The translations under genes and the position numbers were made by a program. This document shows, in pieces, positions 8,191 to 14,636 of a DNA stretch of 34,904 bases. Positions within the stretch are counted from its first letter, which is position 1. Every line of letters starts with the position of its first letter. Below the pieces are notes generated by a model that saw nothing but the letters and a program-made list of their open reading frames with translations, was not told where the DNA came from and ran no database searches. The DNA comes from Ruminococcus sp. (GTDB lineage Bacteria; Bacillota; Clostridia; Oscillospirales; Ruminococcaceae). The stretch is from assembly GCA_017471405.1 (NCBI GenBank), contig JAFUTK010000013.1:1-34904 (forward strand). The letters are read 5' to 3'.

Positions 8191-8256
8191 GTTACAACCG
8201 CGGGCACGGAAGTACGTCGCCCACACAACTGAAAGCGACGAAGGAGCGTAACGCGA
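8191..8256 (+). repeat. 66-bp dispersed intergenic repeat, copy 1
   Basis: By hand alignment this segment matches the reverse complement of 32713-32778 over the same 66-base length without gaps, at about 54 identical positions. The last 37 bases (containing CAACTGAAAGCGACGAAGGA) differ at only two positions. It sits in the 205-base gap between pgsA and the gene at 8302, and is followed by a GC-rich hairpin, GCGGGG-GCGTG-CCCCGC. It encodes nothing convincing. Confidence 0.8.
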
Positions 8257-8301
8257 ATTCGCCCGCGGGGGCGTGCCCCGCATACAAAGGGGGTAATTTG
8301 T

Positions 8302-8841
8302 ATGGGAATGAGTTTACAGCTGCGGGAAAGCCTGCAGGAGCTTTTGTATTCCGATAAATACGACACAGAGGATACAGAGCTGATAGTTCAGCACAGACAC
8401 GATAAGAAAAGACCGGCAACAGCGCTTGTTCCCACTATAGAGAACCCGCTGTTCAAAAAGATATGTCGCCTTATGGGGGTGCACATCGACCACGCAGAGC
8501 TGAGGGACGCTTACTTTTCCGAAAAGCTGGGAGAGGGCAGAGTGTTCATCTTCCACTTCAAGGACACCGAATATTTTATGGCGCTTAACTGTCACCGCGA
8601 CAGGCTGGAGGACACCGACGCCGTAACGCTGGCGGTCTACGTCGATGCAAGGAAGTACGTCAAGCTCCGGGAGTATTTTGAGATACTCTGGGAGAACTGT
8701 GAGCTTGAGGGCAAGCAGCCGCTAGAGGATACGCCTCTCATCAAGGCGGTGCTGGAATCTGATAAGAGGACAGTTTACTATAAGGGCAGCAGCATTCCCG
8801 TTGCGGGCAAAGAGCTGATGCAGAGCATAATGTCACACTGA
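8302..8841 (+). CDS. conserved-looking protein of unknown function, 179 aa
   Basis: I do not recognise a family. The protein is soluble, with no signal peptide or membrane segment, and mixed alpha/beta composition. Features visible: an N-terminal helix (LQLRESLQELLYSDKY), an acidic stretch, a HRHDKKRP basic patch (about 31-38), and a C-terminal half with alternating hydrophobic strands (GRVFIFHFKDTEYFMALNCHRD and AVTLAVYVDARKY). AAGGGGGT lies 7 bases before the ATG. The codon use and reading frame conservation look real. It stands directly after the dispersed repeat and is followed by a terminator that leads straight into cysS. Confidence 0.8.
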   Translation: MGMSLQLRESLQELLYSDKYDTEDTELIVQHRHDKKRPATALVPTIENPLFKKICRLMGVHIDHAELRDAYFSEKLGEGRVFIFHFKDTEYFMALNCHRDRLEDTDAVTLAVYVDARKYVKLREYFEILWENCELEGKQPLEDTPLIKAVLESDKRTVYYKGSSIPVAGKELMQSIMSH

Positions 8842-8854
8842 AAAAGAATGTTTT

Positions 8855-8887
8855 CCTCCCGACACCGGACGGGTGCGGGAGGTTTTT
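8855..8887 (+). terminator. intrinsic terminator between the 8302 gene and cysS
   Basis: CCTCCCG-a-CACC pairs with GGTG-CGGGAGG around a 5-base loop and is followed by TTTTT (8883-8887). Only about 4 bases separate it from the cysS ribosome binding site, leaving no room for a new promoter. Confidence 0.82.
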
Positions 8888-8905
8888 ATGAAAGGAAGAT
8901 AGGAT

Positions 8906-10318
8906 ATGAAGCTTTACAATTCCGCGAGCCACAGAGAGGAGGAGTTCGTTCCCAACGAACCCGGAAAGGTGAAGATGTACACCTGCGGCCCTACCGTCTA
9001 TCACTTCGCTCATATCGGTAATTTGAGAAGCTATATTATGGAGGACGTGCTGGAAAAGTACCTGCGGTATGTGGGTTATGACGTCAAGAGAGTCATGAAC
9101 ATCACCGACGTGGGACATCTGACCTCCGACGGCGACACCGGCGACGACAAGATGCTAAAGGGTGCCAAGCGCGAGCATAAGACCGTTATGGAGATAGCGG
9201 ACTTCTACACCAAGGCCTTCTTTGCCGACTGCGGAAAGCTGAACATCAAGACCCCCGACGTGGTAGAGCCCGCTACTCACTGCATCGGCGAGTTTATCAA
9301 GGTCATCAAGGCGCTGATAGAGAAGGACTACGCCTACGAGGCCGGAGGGAACATCTACTTCGACACCTCAAAGCTTGATAAGTACTACATCTTCGGAGAC
9401 GTCAGCGAGGAGGATCTGGAGGTAGGCGTTAGAGAGGGCGTTGAGGCCGACGGCAACAAGCGCAACAAGGCGGATTTCGTCCTCTGGTTCACCAAGTCCA
9501 AGTTCGACGACCAGGAGCTGAAATGGAATTCTCCCTGGGGCGTGGGTTATCCCGGCTGGCATATCGAGTGCAGCTGCATCTCTATGAAGCATCTGGGTGA
9601 GAAGCTGGATATCCACTGCGGCGGCATCGACAATCAGTTCCCCCACCACACCAATGAGATCGCACAGTCTGAGGCTTACCTCGGACATAAGTGGTGCAAC
9701 TACTGGTTCCACGTTCATCACCTGAATACCACAAACGGCAAGATGTCCAAGTCCAAGGGCGAGTTCCTTACCGTCTCGCTGCTGGAGGAAAAGGGCTACG
9801 ACCCGCTGGTATACAGATTTTTCTGCTTGCAGTCTCACTACCGCAAGTCGCTGGTGTTCAGCTGGGAGAACCTGGACAACGCTAAGCAGGCTTATGATAA
9901 GCTAGTGTCGAGGGCTGCGGCTCTGCTGAAGGAGGCCGACGGCAAGGTTGACGCGGCTGCCTTTGAGAGCCTCAAAGCGGGCTTTACCGCCGCCATGGAC
10001 GACGATATCAACACCTCCAATGCGGTGACAGCACTTTATGATGTGCTCAAGGCGGACACCAATGCCGCCACCAAGCTGGCTCTCATCGAGGACTTCGATA
10101 AGGTGCTCTCTTTGGGTATCGTTGCCAATGCAAAGAAGCTGGCGGCACAGCAGCAGTCGGCGGATATCCCCGCGGAGGTAATGGAGCTGGTGGAGCAGAG
10201 AAAGCAGGCTAGAGCTGCCAAGGACTTTGCCCTCGCAGATAAGCTCCGGGACGAGATAGCCGCTCTGGGCTATGCTATCCGCGAGACCAGACAGGGCACA
10301 GAGATCACCAAGCTTTAA
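8906..10318 (+). CDS. cysS: cysteinyl-tRNA synthetase
   Basis: CysS charges tRNA-Cys in the cytoplasm. The 470-residue class I synthetase shows the zinc ligand Cys27 in CGPTVY, the HIGH-type motif HIGN (36-39), a second zinc region at ECSCISMKHLG, and the KMSKS signature at residues 279-283. Length matches the family (460-480). AAGGAAG precedes the ATG. It lies directly after an intrinsic terminator, so transcription must come by read-through or from a promoter inside the preceding gene. No T-box is visible before it. The cyclophilin gene follows after 20 bases and is probably co-transcribed. Confidence 0.96.
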   Translation: MKLYNSASHREEEFVPNEPGKVKMYTCGPTVYHFAHIGNLRSYIMEDVLEKYLRYVGYDVKRVMNITDVGHLTSDGDTGDDKMLKGAKREHKTVMEIADFYTKAFFADCGKLNIKTPDVVEPATHCIGEFIKVIKALIEKDYAYEAGGNIYFDTSKLDKYYIFGDVSEEDLEVGVREGVEADGNKRNKADFVLWFTKSKFDDQELKWNSPWGVGYPGWHIECSCISMKHLGEKLDIHCGGIDNQFPHHTNEIAQSEAYLGHKWCNYWFHVHHLNTTNGKMSKSKGEFLTVSLLEEKGYDPLVYRFFCLQSHYRKSLVFSWENLDNAKQAYDKLVSRAAALLKEADGKVDAAAFESLKAGFTAAMDDDINTSNAVTALYDVLKADTNAATKLALIEDFDKVLSLGIVANAKKLAAQQQSADIPAEVMELVEQRKQARAAKDFALADKLRDEIAALGYAIRETRQGTEITKL

Positions 10319-10338
10319 GCTTTGACAGGAGACATAAA

Positions 10339-11226
10339 ATGAGTTATTCATCAACAGGCATGCGCGACCCCTTCCATCAGAACAGAATGCGCACCTACTT
10401 CAAATTCTCGATGATAGCCTTTGCGGTGGTCATCGCGGTGGTTGTGGGAATGTTGCTTTCCGGGGCGCAGAAGGAGACGAAGATAGACTACTCCAAATCG
10501 GAGTTCGTCCAGTATGAGACCCCCGCAGACAGCGCACCGGTGGTGGTGTTCGAGACCACCGAGGGCACCTTTAAGGCGGTGCTTTACGAGGAGGAGGCCC
10601 CCAATTACGTCAAGTATTTCAAAGAGCTGGTGAGCTCCGGATATTTCGATAATACCTACGTCTGCACAATACTGCGCAGCGAGGGACTGACCGGAGGCTT
10701 CATCGGCGGCAGCAAGACCAAGGACGGCCTTGCCGCAGACGATACCAACACCGATATGACCGATTTGGAGGTATCTGCTAACCTGCTGCCCACAAAGGGG
10801 GCGCTGGGCTCTCTGACTAAGCAGGCGGGACGCTTTACCAAGGCCAAGGCCGGAAGCGTGTTCACAGTGATGAACGACGTTGTGGATATCGAGGAGCTGC
10901 GTGCTCAGGAGGCCGAGGACGTCAACGGTTATTCCAGAGTTTGTGAGATATTCGAGAAGTACGGCGGCATACCCAACTATTTGCAGATGTACACCCTCTT
11001 CGGGCAGGTCTACGACGGCTGGGACACTATTGACAAGATAAACTCCGCCCGCATCGTCGATGAGGACGTCCCTGAGGATCAGGAGGACAGAAACTACCAG
11101 CCGGAGAAGGATATAGTCATCACGAGGGCATATCTTTCCACCTACGGCGAGCAGAAGGAGAACGGTTTTAATATCCCGCTCAAGGATGCCGCCGAAACCA
11201 AGACTGATGAGAGCAAAGCAAGCTGA
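10339..11226 (+). CDS. membrane-anchored cyclophilin-like protein, degenerate active site
   Basis: The 295-residue protein has one N-terminal transmembrane helix (about 21-41) and an extracellular domain of the cyclophilin peptidyl-prolyl isomerase type: VVVFETTEGTFKAVLYEEEAPNYVKYF matches the first strands and helix, and GYFDNT the following loop. Normally an FHRV motif with the catalytic Arg comes next and then a QGG motif. Here those positions read VCTIL and TGG, so the usual catalytic Arg and Gln are missing. It may be a chaperone or a divergent isomerase at the membrane surface. CAGGAGA lies upstream of the ATG, 20 bases after cysS. The C-terminal 80 residues are acidic and charged. Confidence 0.85.
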   Translation: MSYSSTGMRDPFHQNRMRTYFKFSMIAFAVVIAVVVGMLLSGAQKETKIDYSKSEFVQYETPADSAPVVVFETTEGTFKAVLYEEEAPNYVKYFKELVSSGYFDNTYVCTILRSEGLTGGFIGGSKTKDGLAADDTNTDMTDLEVSANLLPTKGALGSLTKQAGRFTKAKAGSVFTVMNDVVDIEELRAQEAEDVNGYSRVCEIFEKYGGIPNYLQMYTLFGQVYDGWDTIDKINSARIVDEDVPEDQEDRNYQPEKDIVITRAYLSTYGEQKENGFNIPLKDAAETKTDESKAS

Positions 11227-11237
11227 TTTAGTAAATT

Positions 11238-11258
11238 CCGAGCTGCTTCGCAGCTCGG
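11238..11258 (+). repeat. hairpin after the cyclophilin gene
   Basis: CCGAGCTGC-TTC-GCAGCTCGG forms a perfect 9-bp stem followed by five A. It has no T-tract, so on the plus strand it is not a standard terminator. Confidence 0.6.
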
Positions 11259-11263
11259 AAAAA

Positions 11264-11311
11264 TGCGTTAAATGGGTAATCCCCCATATGGGGGATTACC
11301 CATTTAACGCA
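11264..11311. repeat. perfect 48-bp palindrome
   Basis: Two 24-base arms are exact reverse complements with no loop bases: left arm 11264-11287 begins TGCGTTAAATGGGTAATCCC, right arm 11288-11311 ends GGGATTACCCATTTAACGCA. It is A-flanked on both sides. It lies between a small hairpin (11238-11258) and an intrinsic terminator (11333-11356). Confidence 0.95.
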
Positions 11312-11332
11312 AAAAAATATTGCAACAGTTTG

Positions 11333-11356
11333 AGCGCCCCAAAGGGGCGCTTTTTT
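11333..11356 (+). terminator. intrinsic terminator of the cysS-cyclophilin unit
   Basis: AGCGCCCC-AAA-GGGGCGCT, an 8-bp stem with a 3-base loop, is followed by a run of T. The remaining gap up to 11442 contains two small hairpins (GCGC-GTAA-GCGC near 11357; TCCGC-GCA-GCGGA near 11379) and no gene. Confidence 0.85.
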
Positions 11357-11442
11357 GCGCGTAAGCGCAGATAATGTCCGCGCAGCGGACACCTTTATTA
11401 TTCATTATTCAATATAATTTGAGCAGGCGCGCTGACCAAAGG

Positions 11443-11480
11443 AACAAAAACGCACCCCCGCTGCAATACAGCGGAGGTGC
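11443..11480 (-). terminator. intrinsic terminator of the solute-binding lipoprotein gene
   Basis: Read on the minus strand, GCACCTCCGCTG pairs with CAGCGGGGGTGC over 12 positions (one G-U pair) and is followed by GTTTTTG. It stands 34 bases after the stop of the 11514-12953 gene. Confidence 0.85.
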
Positions 11481-11513
11481 CGTAAAAATATCTGTCTAAT
11501 CCGCGCCTGCGTT

Positions 11514-12953
11514 TCAGCTCTCGATGTTTGCCTGTGCCTCTTCGATGAGGAAGTCAAGAGCCTTCTTGTTGGCATTAACGGTGGAGGACCAGCTCTCGGA
11601 GCCTGCCGGGTTCATCGAAGCCTTGATGATGTTGTCGGTCAGGTTGGAGATGTCCTTGGATACGCCCTGAGCGAACTCAAATACGGGATGCTCTGCTGCC
11701 ATAGCGTAGATCTCCGCTCTCATCTCAAGCATATCGTCGGTCCAGCCATAGTCGTTGCGCAGCTGCTCCTCGGTGATGCTCTTGGCGTTGGGGTCGGCCT
11801 CGGCATAGCGTGTGCAGTCCAGCCAAGCGGCTACGCCCTCCGGGTTGGGAGCGTTTCTTACGATGCAGAAGCCGTGAACTCTCGAGGGGATATACTGTGC
11901 GTCGGAATCCTTTGCGCAGGGAACGGGAACGAACATTACCTCGTTGTTAGAGATGTCACCGAAGGGCTCGGTAACGGAGGGTGCGTCCTCAATAGCCCAG
12001 AAGCCGATGGGATAGAAGAGGGTGAGTCCGGAAGCAAGGCCTGTGCCCCACTTGTCCTTGCCGCCTCTTACGTTCCAGTCGTGCTCGTTCTTGGGATAAA
12101 CGACGTTGTTCTTCTGGAGCTCGTACATCATCTCCTGTGCCTTGGCGATCTCGGGAGATTCGATGTTGTTTACGATGTTGCCGTCCTTCATGCCTACGAG
12201 GGGCACACCGGTGGACTCGGTCAGAGCATTCTCATAGTACCAGGCGTCCATAGCGTACCTGTCGTTTTCGGCGTCTGTAAAGTCAAGACACATCTCGCTG
12301 AAGGTGTCCCAGTTCCATTCGCCCTTGTGCCACAGCTCTGCGGGATCATCATAGGGGAGATCCTCAAAAACAGTTCTGTTGTAGATCCAGATGTAAGCGG
12401 GGTCGATGCGGGAGATGCCCACATAGTGCTTATCCTTGTACATAAACTGGTCAGAGGCTGCCTTTACGTCCTTCCAGAGGTCGGAGTCAAAGTCGATGTA
12501 ATCGTCGATAGGCTCGATCATATTCTTGATGGCGCCCTTGGGGAACATATCCATATCGTCTGCGCCGCAGAAGTCGGGCGAGGTGCCTGCGATAACGAGG
12601 GCAGCAAGGTCGTCGAATTTGTTCTCCCAGGTGGTGGATACATACTTGATGGTGCCGTTGTACTTGGATTTGAACAGTGCCAGATCAACGCCGATGTCCT
12701 TATCCTCCGAAGAGGTGGGGTTGATATCCCAGAAGGAGAACCACTGTATCTCTGTATTGGTCAGCTGTCTGGTATCGGCGGTGCTGTCATTTGCGATGGA
12801 GTCGATGACCTCCTGCTGGCTGTCCTCCAGCTTCTTTTCAGTTGTGGTAGTCGTGCCGTCGCCGCTGCCGCTGTCGGAGCTTCCGCAGGAAGCGAAGGAG
12901 ACTGTCATCAGCATAGCTGCTGCCATTGCAGCAAATCTCTTCATATTTCTCAT
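11514..12953 (-). CDS. extracellular solute-binding lipoprotein (ABC transporter, family 1 type)
   Basis: The 479-residue protein has a lipoprotein signal peptide ending SFAS-Cys23, then a Ser/Gly/Thr-rich linker and a long two-lobed binding domain of the sugar-type (family 1) solute-binding class, with segments such as TSPDFCGADDMDMFPKGAI and GEWNWDTFSEMCLDF that are typical of carbohydrate-binding members. It would bind a ligand, probably an oligosaccharide, outside the membrane and deliver it to a permease. No permease or ATPase gene is nearby, so it is an orphan here. GGAGG lies 10 bases upstream of the ATG. It follows the surface-protein gene by 33 bases and is probably the second gene of that operon. 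Confidence 0.88.
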   Translation of the reverse strand: MRNMKRFAAMAAAMLMTVSFASCGSSDSGSGDGTTTTTEKKLEDSQQEVIDSIANDSTADTRQLTNTEIQWFSFWDINPTSSEDKDIGVDLALFKSKYNGTIKYVSTTWENKFDDLAALVIAGTSPDFCGADDMDMFPKGAIKNMIEPIDDYIDFDSDLWKDVKAASDQFMYKDKHYVGISRIDPAYIWIYNRTVFEDLPYDDPAELWHKGEWNWDTFSEMCLDFTDAENDRYAMDAWYYENALTESTGVPLVGMKDGNIVNNIESPEIAKAQEMMYELQKNNVVYPKNEHDWNVRGGKDKWGTGLASGLTLFYPIGFWAIEDAPSVTEPFGDISNNEVMFVPVPCAKDSDAQYIPSRVHGFCIVRNAPNPEGVAAWLDCTRYAEADPNAKSITEEQLRNDYGWTDDMLEMRAEIYAMAAEHPVFEFAQGVSKDISNLTDNIIKASMNPAGSESWSSTVNANKKALDFLIEEAQANIES

Positions 12954-12986
12954 TTCAATATTTCCTCCGTATGATAAAGGGCAGGA

Positions 12987-13733
12987 TTACTTTCTGCGTC
13001 TGATGACCAGTAAGCCGGAGCCTGCGAATACTGCCAGAGCAGCGCCGCTTGCAGCAGCACCGGTAGCAGCGGGGCCGTTGTCTGCGGGAACGTCTGTATC
13101 TGCGGGAGCTGCGGGAGTGTCATCGCCTGCTGCGGGAGCCTCGGGAGCGTCCTTGAAGTCAACGACGATCTTCAGTGTGCCGCCCTTGAAGGCGCCGGGC
13201 TGATCCATTCCTGCCAGCTCGGGAGCTGCGGGCTTGGTGATGTTTCCGGCATCGTCTACCTCGTCGGTAGGTCTCAGATGAATACGGCTGCCGCTCTCTG
13301 CGTCCTCGTAAGCACCCTTGAGGTCAAGTGCGGTCTGGAGAGTGATGGGGTCGCCCTCCTTGGGAGTGAAGGTAGCCTCAACGACCTTCATATCGTAAGG
13401 GTAATGTCCCTCGGGCAGGTTGAGTATCATAATACCCATATCGCCCAGAGTGCCCTTGCCCTCCATTGTGGTATCGGTGAGCACCTCGTTGATGGAATAC
13501 TCAACTGTGATCTGGCCGTTCTCGTCAATGCCGCACCAGTCGCCCTGGTTCCACTTCCACTCCTGGCTCATATAGAAAGCCATAGCGCCGATGTCGTAGT
13601 AGCCCTTCTCGCCGTCTGCGGGCTCCTTGTCGGGGTCAACGTAGTCATAAATGCTTACTGCCGATGCGCTTACTGCCATACAGGCTGCTGCCATAAGTGC
13701 TGCCATTCCTGCAATGATCTTCTTGATTTTCAT
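12987..13733 (-). CDS. secreted protein with sortase-like C-terminal tail, function unknown
   Basis: The 248-residue protein starts with a clear signal peptide (about 1-25, ending SASA). The mature part is rich in Asp, Trp and aromatic residues and in predicted beta strands (for example WKWNQGDWCGIDENGQITVE), reminiscent of a carbohydrate-binding beta-sandwich, though I cannot name a family. A Pro/Ala/Asp linker (about 190-220) leads to PAATG (221-225), a hydrophobic stretch and a final RRRK: the layout of a sortase cell-wall anchor, but with an atypical motif in place of LPxTG. GGAGG lies 9 bases before the ATG. It is the first gene of an operon with the solute-binding lipoprotein, which suggests both serve capture of the same nutrient (inference). 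Confidence 0.78.
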   Translation of the reverse strand: MKIKKIIAGMAALMAAACMAVSASAVSIYDYVDPDKEPADGEKGYYDIGAMAFYMSQEWKWNQGDWCGIDENGQITVEYSINEVLTDTTMEGKGTLGDMGIMILNLPEGHYPYDMKVVEATFTPKEGDPITLQTALDLKGAYEDAESGSRIHLRPTDEVDDAGNITKPAAPELAGMDQPGAFKGGTLKIVVDFKDAPEAPAAGDDTPAAPADTDVPADNGPAATGAAASGAALAVFAGSGLLVIRRRK

Positions 13734-13793
13734 ATTTGTTTTCCTCCATTATAAATTTTTCCGATGGGGGCACTTCCCCCCTGCTGTGATTAC

Positions 13794-13851
13794 ATTATAG
13801 CGCGGCAAAAGTAACATTTATATCAAAAATGTAATTTATATATCAAAAATG
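13794..13851 (-). promoter_or_regulatory. promoter region with 20-bp-period direct repeats
   Basis: On the minus strand a perfect TATAAT (13794-13799) has no recognisable -35 at the right distance. In its place lie direct repeats: TATATCAAAAATG (plus-strand reading) at 13819-13831 and again at 13839-13851, exactly 20 bases apart, about two helical turns. The larger 20-base units 13811-13830 and 13831-13850 agree at about 17 positions. This is the arrangement expected for an activator binding on one face of the helix over the -35 position. Confidence 0.6.
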
Positions 13852-13965
13852 AAATTATACCGCATAACGCAGATATTTCTCGGTTTTTCGGGGGCTTGAG
13901 CGTTCCGAAGAGGGGGAGAATATCAAGAATTTTTCATTAAAAACAAAATTTTTTTGAATTTCCTC

Positions 13966-13994
13966 TTGAAAACCTAGTAAGAATATGGTATTAT
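13966..13994 (+). promoter_or_regulatory. sigma-A promoter of the Rrf2 regulator gene
   Basis: TTGAAA (13966-13971) and TATTAT (13989-13994) are 17 bases apart; the ATG is at 14047. Between them and the start lies a short GCCC-GCCTGA-GGGC hairpin. Confidence 0.75.
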
Positions 13995-14046
13995 AGGGTT
14001 ATGGGATTTTGTCGCCCGCCTGAGGGCTTAGACGGAGGTAATAAAT

Positions 14047-14478
14047 ATGAAGATATCCACAAAGGGAAGGTATGCACTGAGAATGATGATAGATCTCTGC
14101 GAGCATCAGAACGAGGGCTATGTTGCCCTTAAGGACATCGCCGAAAGGCAGGGAGTGTCGAAGAAGTATCTGGAGCAGATAGTCCCCGCCTTCACCAGGA
14201 CAGACCTGCTGCGCACGAACCGGGGCTTTCAGGGAGGCTACCGCCTTGCCCGCAGCCCGGAGAAATACACCATCGGGGAGATACTGCGCCTGACGGAGGG
14301 CAGCCTTATGCCCGTCGCCTGTCTGGACGGACAGGTAATGGAGTGTGAGCGCGCCGCCGACTGCGTTACCCTGCCTATGTGGAAGGGGCTGGCGAAGGTC
14401 ATCAACGAGTATCTGGACAGCCTGACCTTGCAGGACCTGCTTGACCAGTATAACGCCCGCAACGAGTACTATATTTAA
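14047..14478 (+). CDS. Rrf2 family transcriptional regulator
   Basis: The 143-residue protein opens MKISTKGRYALRMMIDL, the hallmark of Rrf2 winged-helix regulators, with the recognition helix around QGVSKKYLEQIVPAF (35-49) and the wing around GGYRLARSPEKYTIGEIL. Three cysteines (Cys92, Cys100, Cys106) stand where IscR-type members hold an iron-sulfur cluster, although the spacing x7/x5 differs from the x5/x5 of IscR. It probably senses redox, iron-sulfur or cysteine status. The usual partner iscS is not adjacent here, so its targets lie elsewhere. GGAGGT precedes the ATG. Single-gene unit with its own promoter and terminator. Confidence 0.93.
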   Translation: MKISTKGRYALRMMIDLCEHQNEGYVALKDIAERQGVSKKYLEQIVPAFTRTDLLRTNRGFQGGYRLARSPEKYTIGEILRLTEGSLMPVACLDGQVMECERAADCVTLPMWKGLAKVINEYLDSLTLQDLLDQYNARNEYYI

Positions 14479-14495
14479 AGAGGGCATACACGTGT

Positions 14496-14542
14496 AATAA
14501 AGGGATATCCGGCTGTGTAGCGGCGGGATATTCCTTTTATTA
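14496..14542 (+). terminator. hairpin terminator after the Rrf2 gene
   Basis: AATAAAGGGATATCC (14496-14510) pairs imperfectly with GGGATATTCCTTTTATT (14525-14541), the A/T-rich base of the stem supplying the T-tract. Confidence 0.6.
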
Positions 14543-14570
14543 TTGATTTCCGCAAATATCCCGCTATCTC

Positions 14571-14599
14571 TTGATTTTAGACAGAAAATATGGTATGAT
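14571..14599 (+). promoter_or_regulatory. sigma-A promoter of the CBS-domain transporter operon
   Basis: TTGATT (14571-14576) and TATGAT (14594-14599) with a 17-base spacer and a TGG extended -10; start codon at 14637. Confidence 0.75.
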
Positions 14600-14636
14600 A
14601 TCTCTAAACTGAATTTTTGGAGGGATACTTTATTTA

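Noticed and set aside
8157-8366. Short minus-strand frame sharing the peptide VTLLRRFQLCGR with a plus-strand frame near 32690
   Set aside because: The shared peptide comes from the 66-bp intergenic repeat. The frames differ outside it, have no ribosome binding sites and overlap real starts or promoters, so this is a DNA repeat rather than a protein family.
11688-12974. A 428-codon plus-strand frame opposite the solute-binding lipoprotein
   Set aside because: The minus-strand product has a lipoprotein signal and a recognisable fold, and the plus frame would run through its ribosome binding site.
13811-13851. Possible CRISPR repeats
   Set aside because: Only two units of 20 bases with no spacers of distinct sequence between them; they fit operator repeats better.
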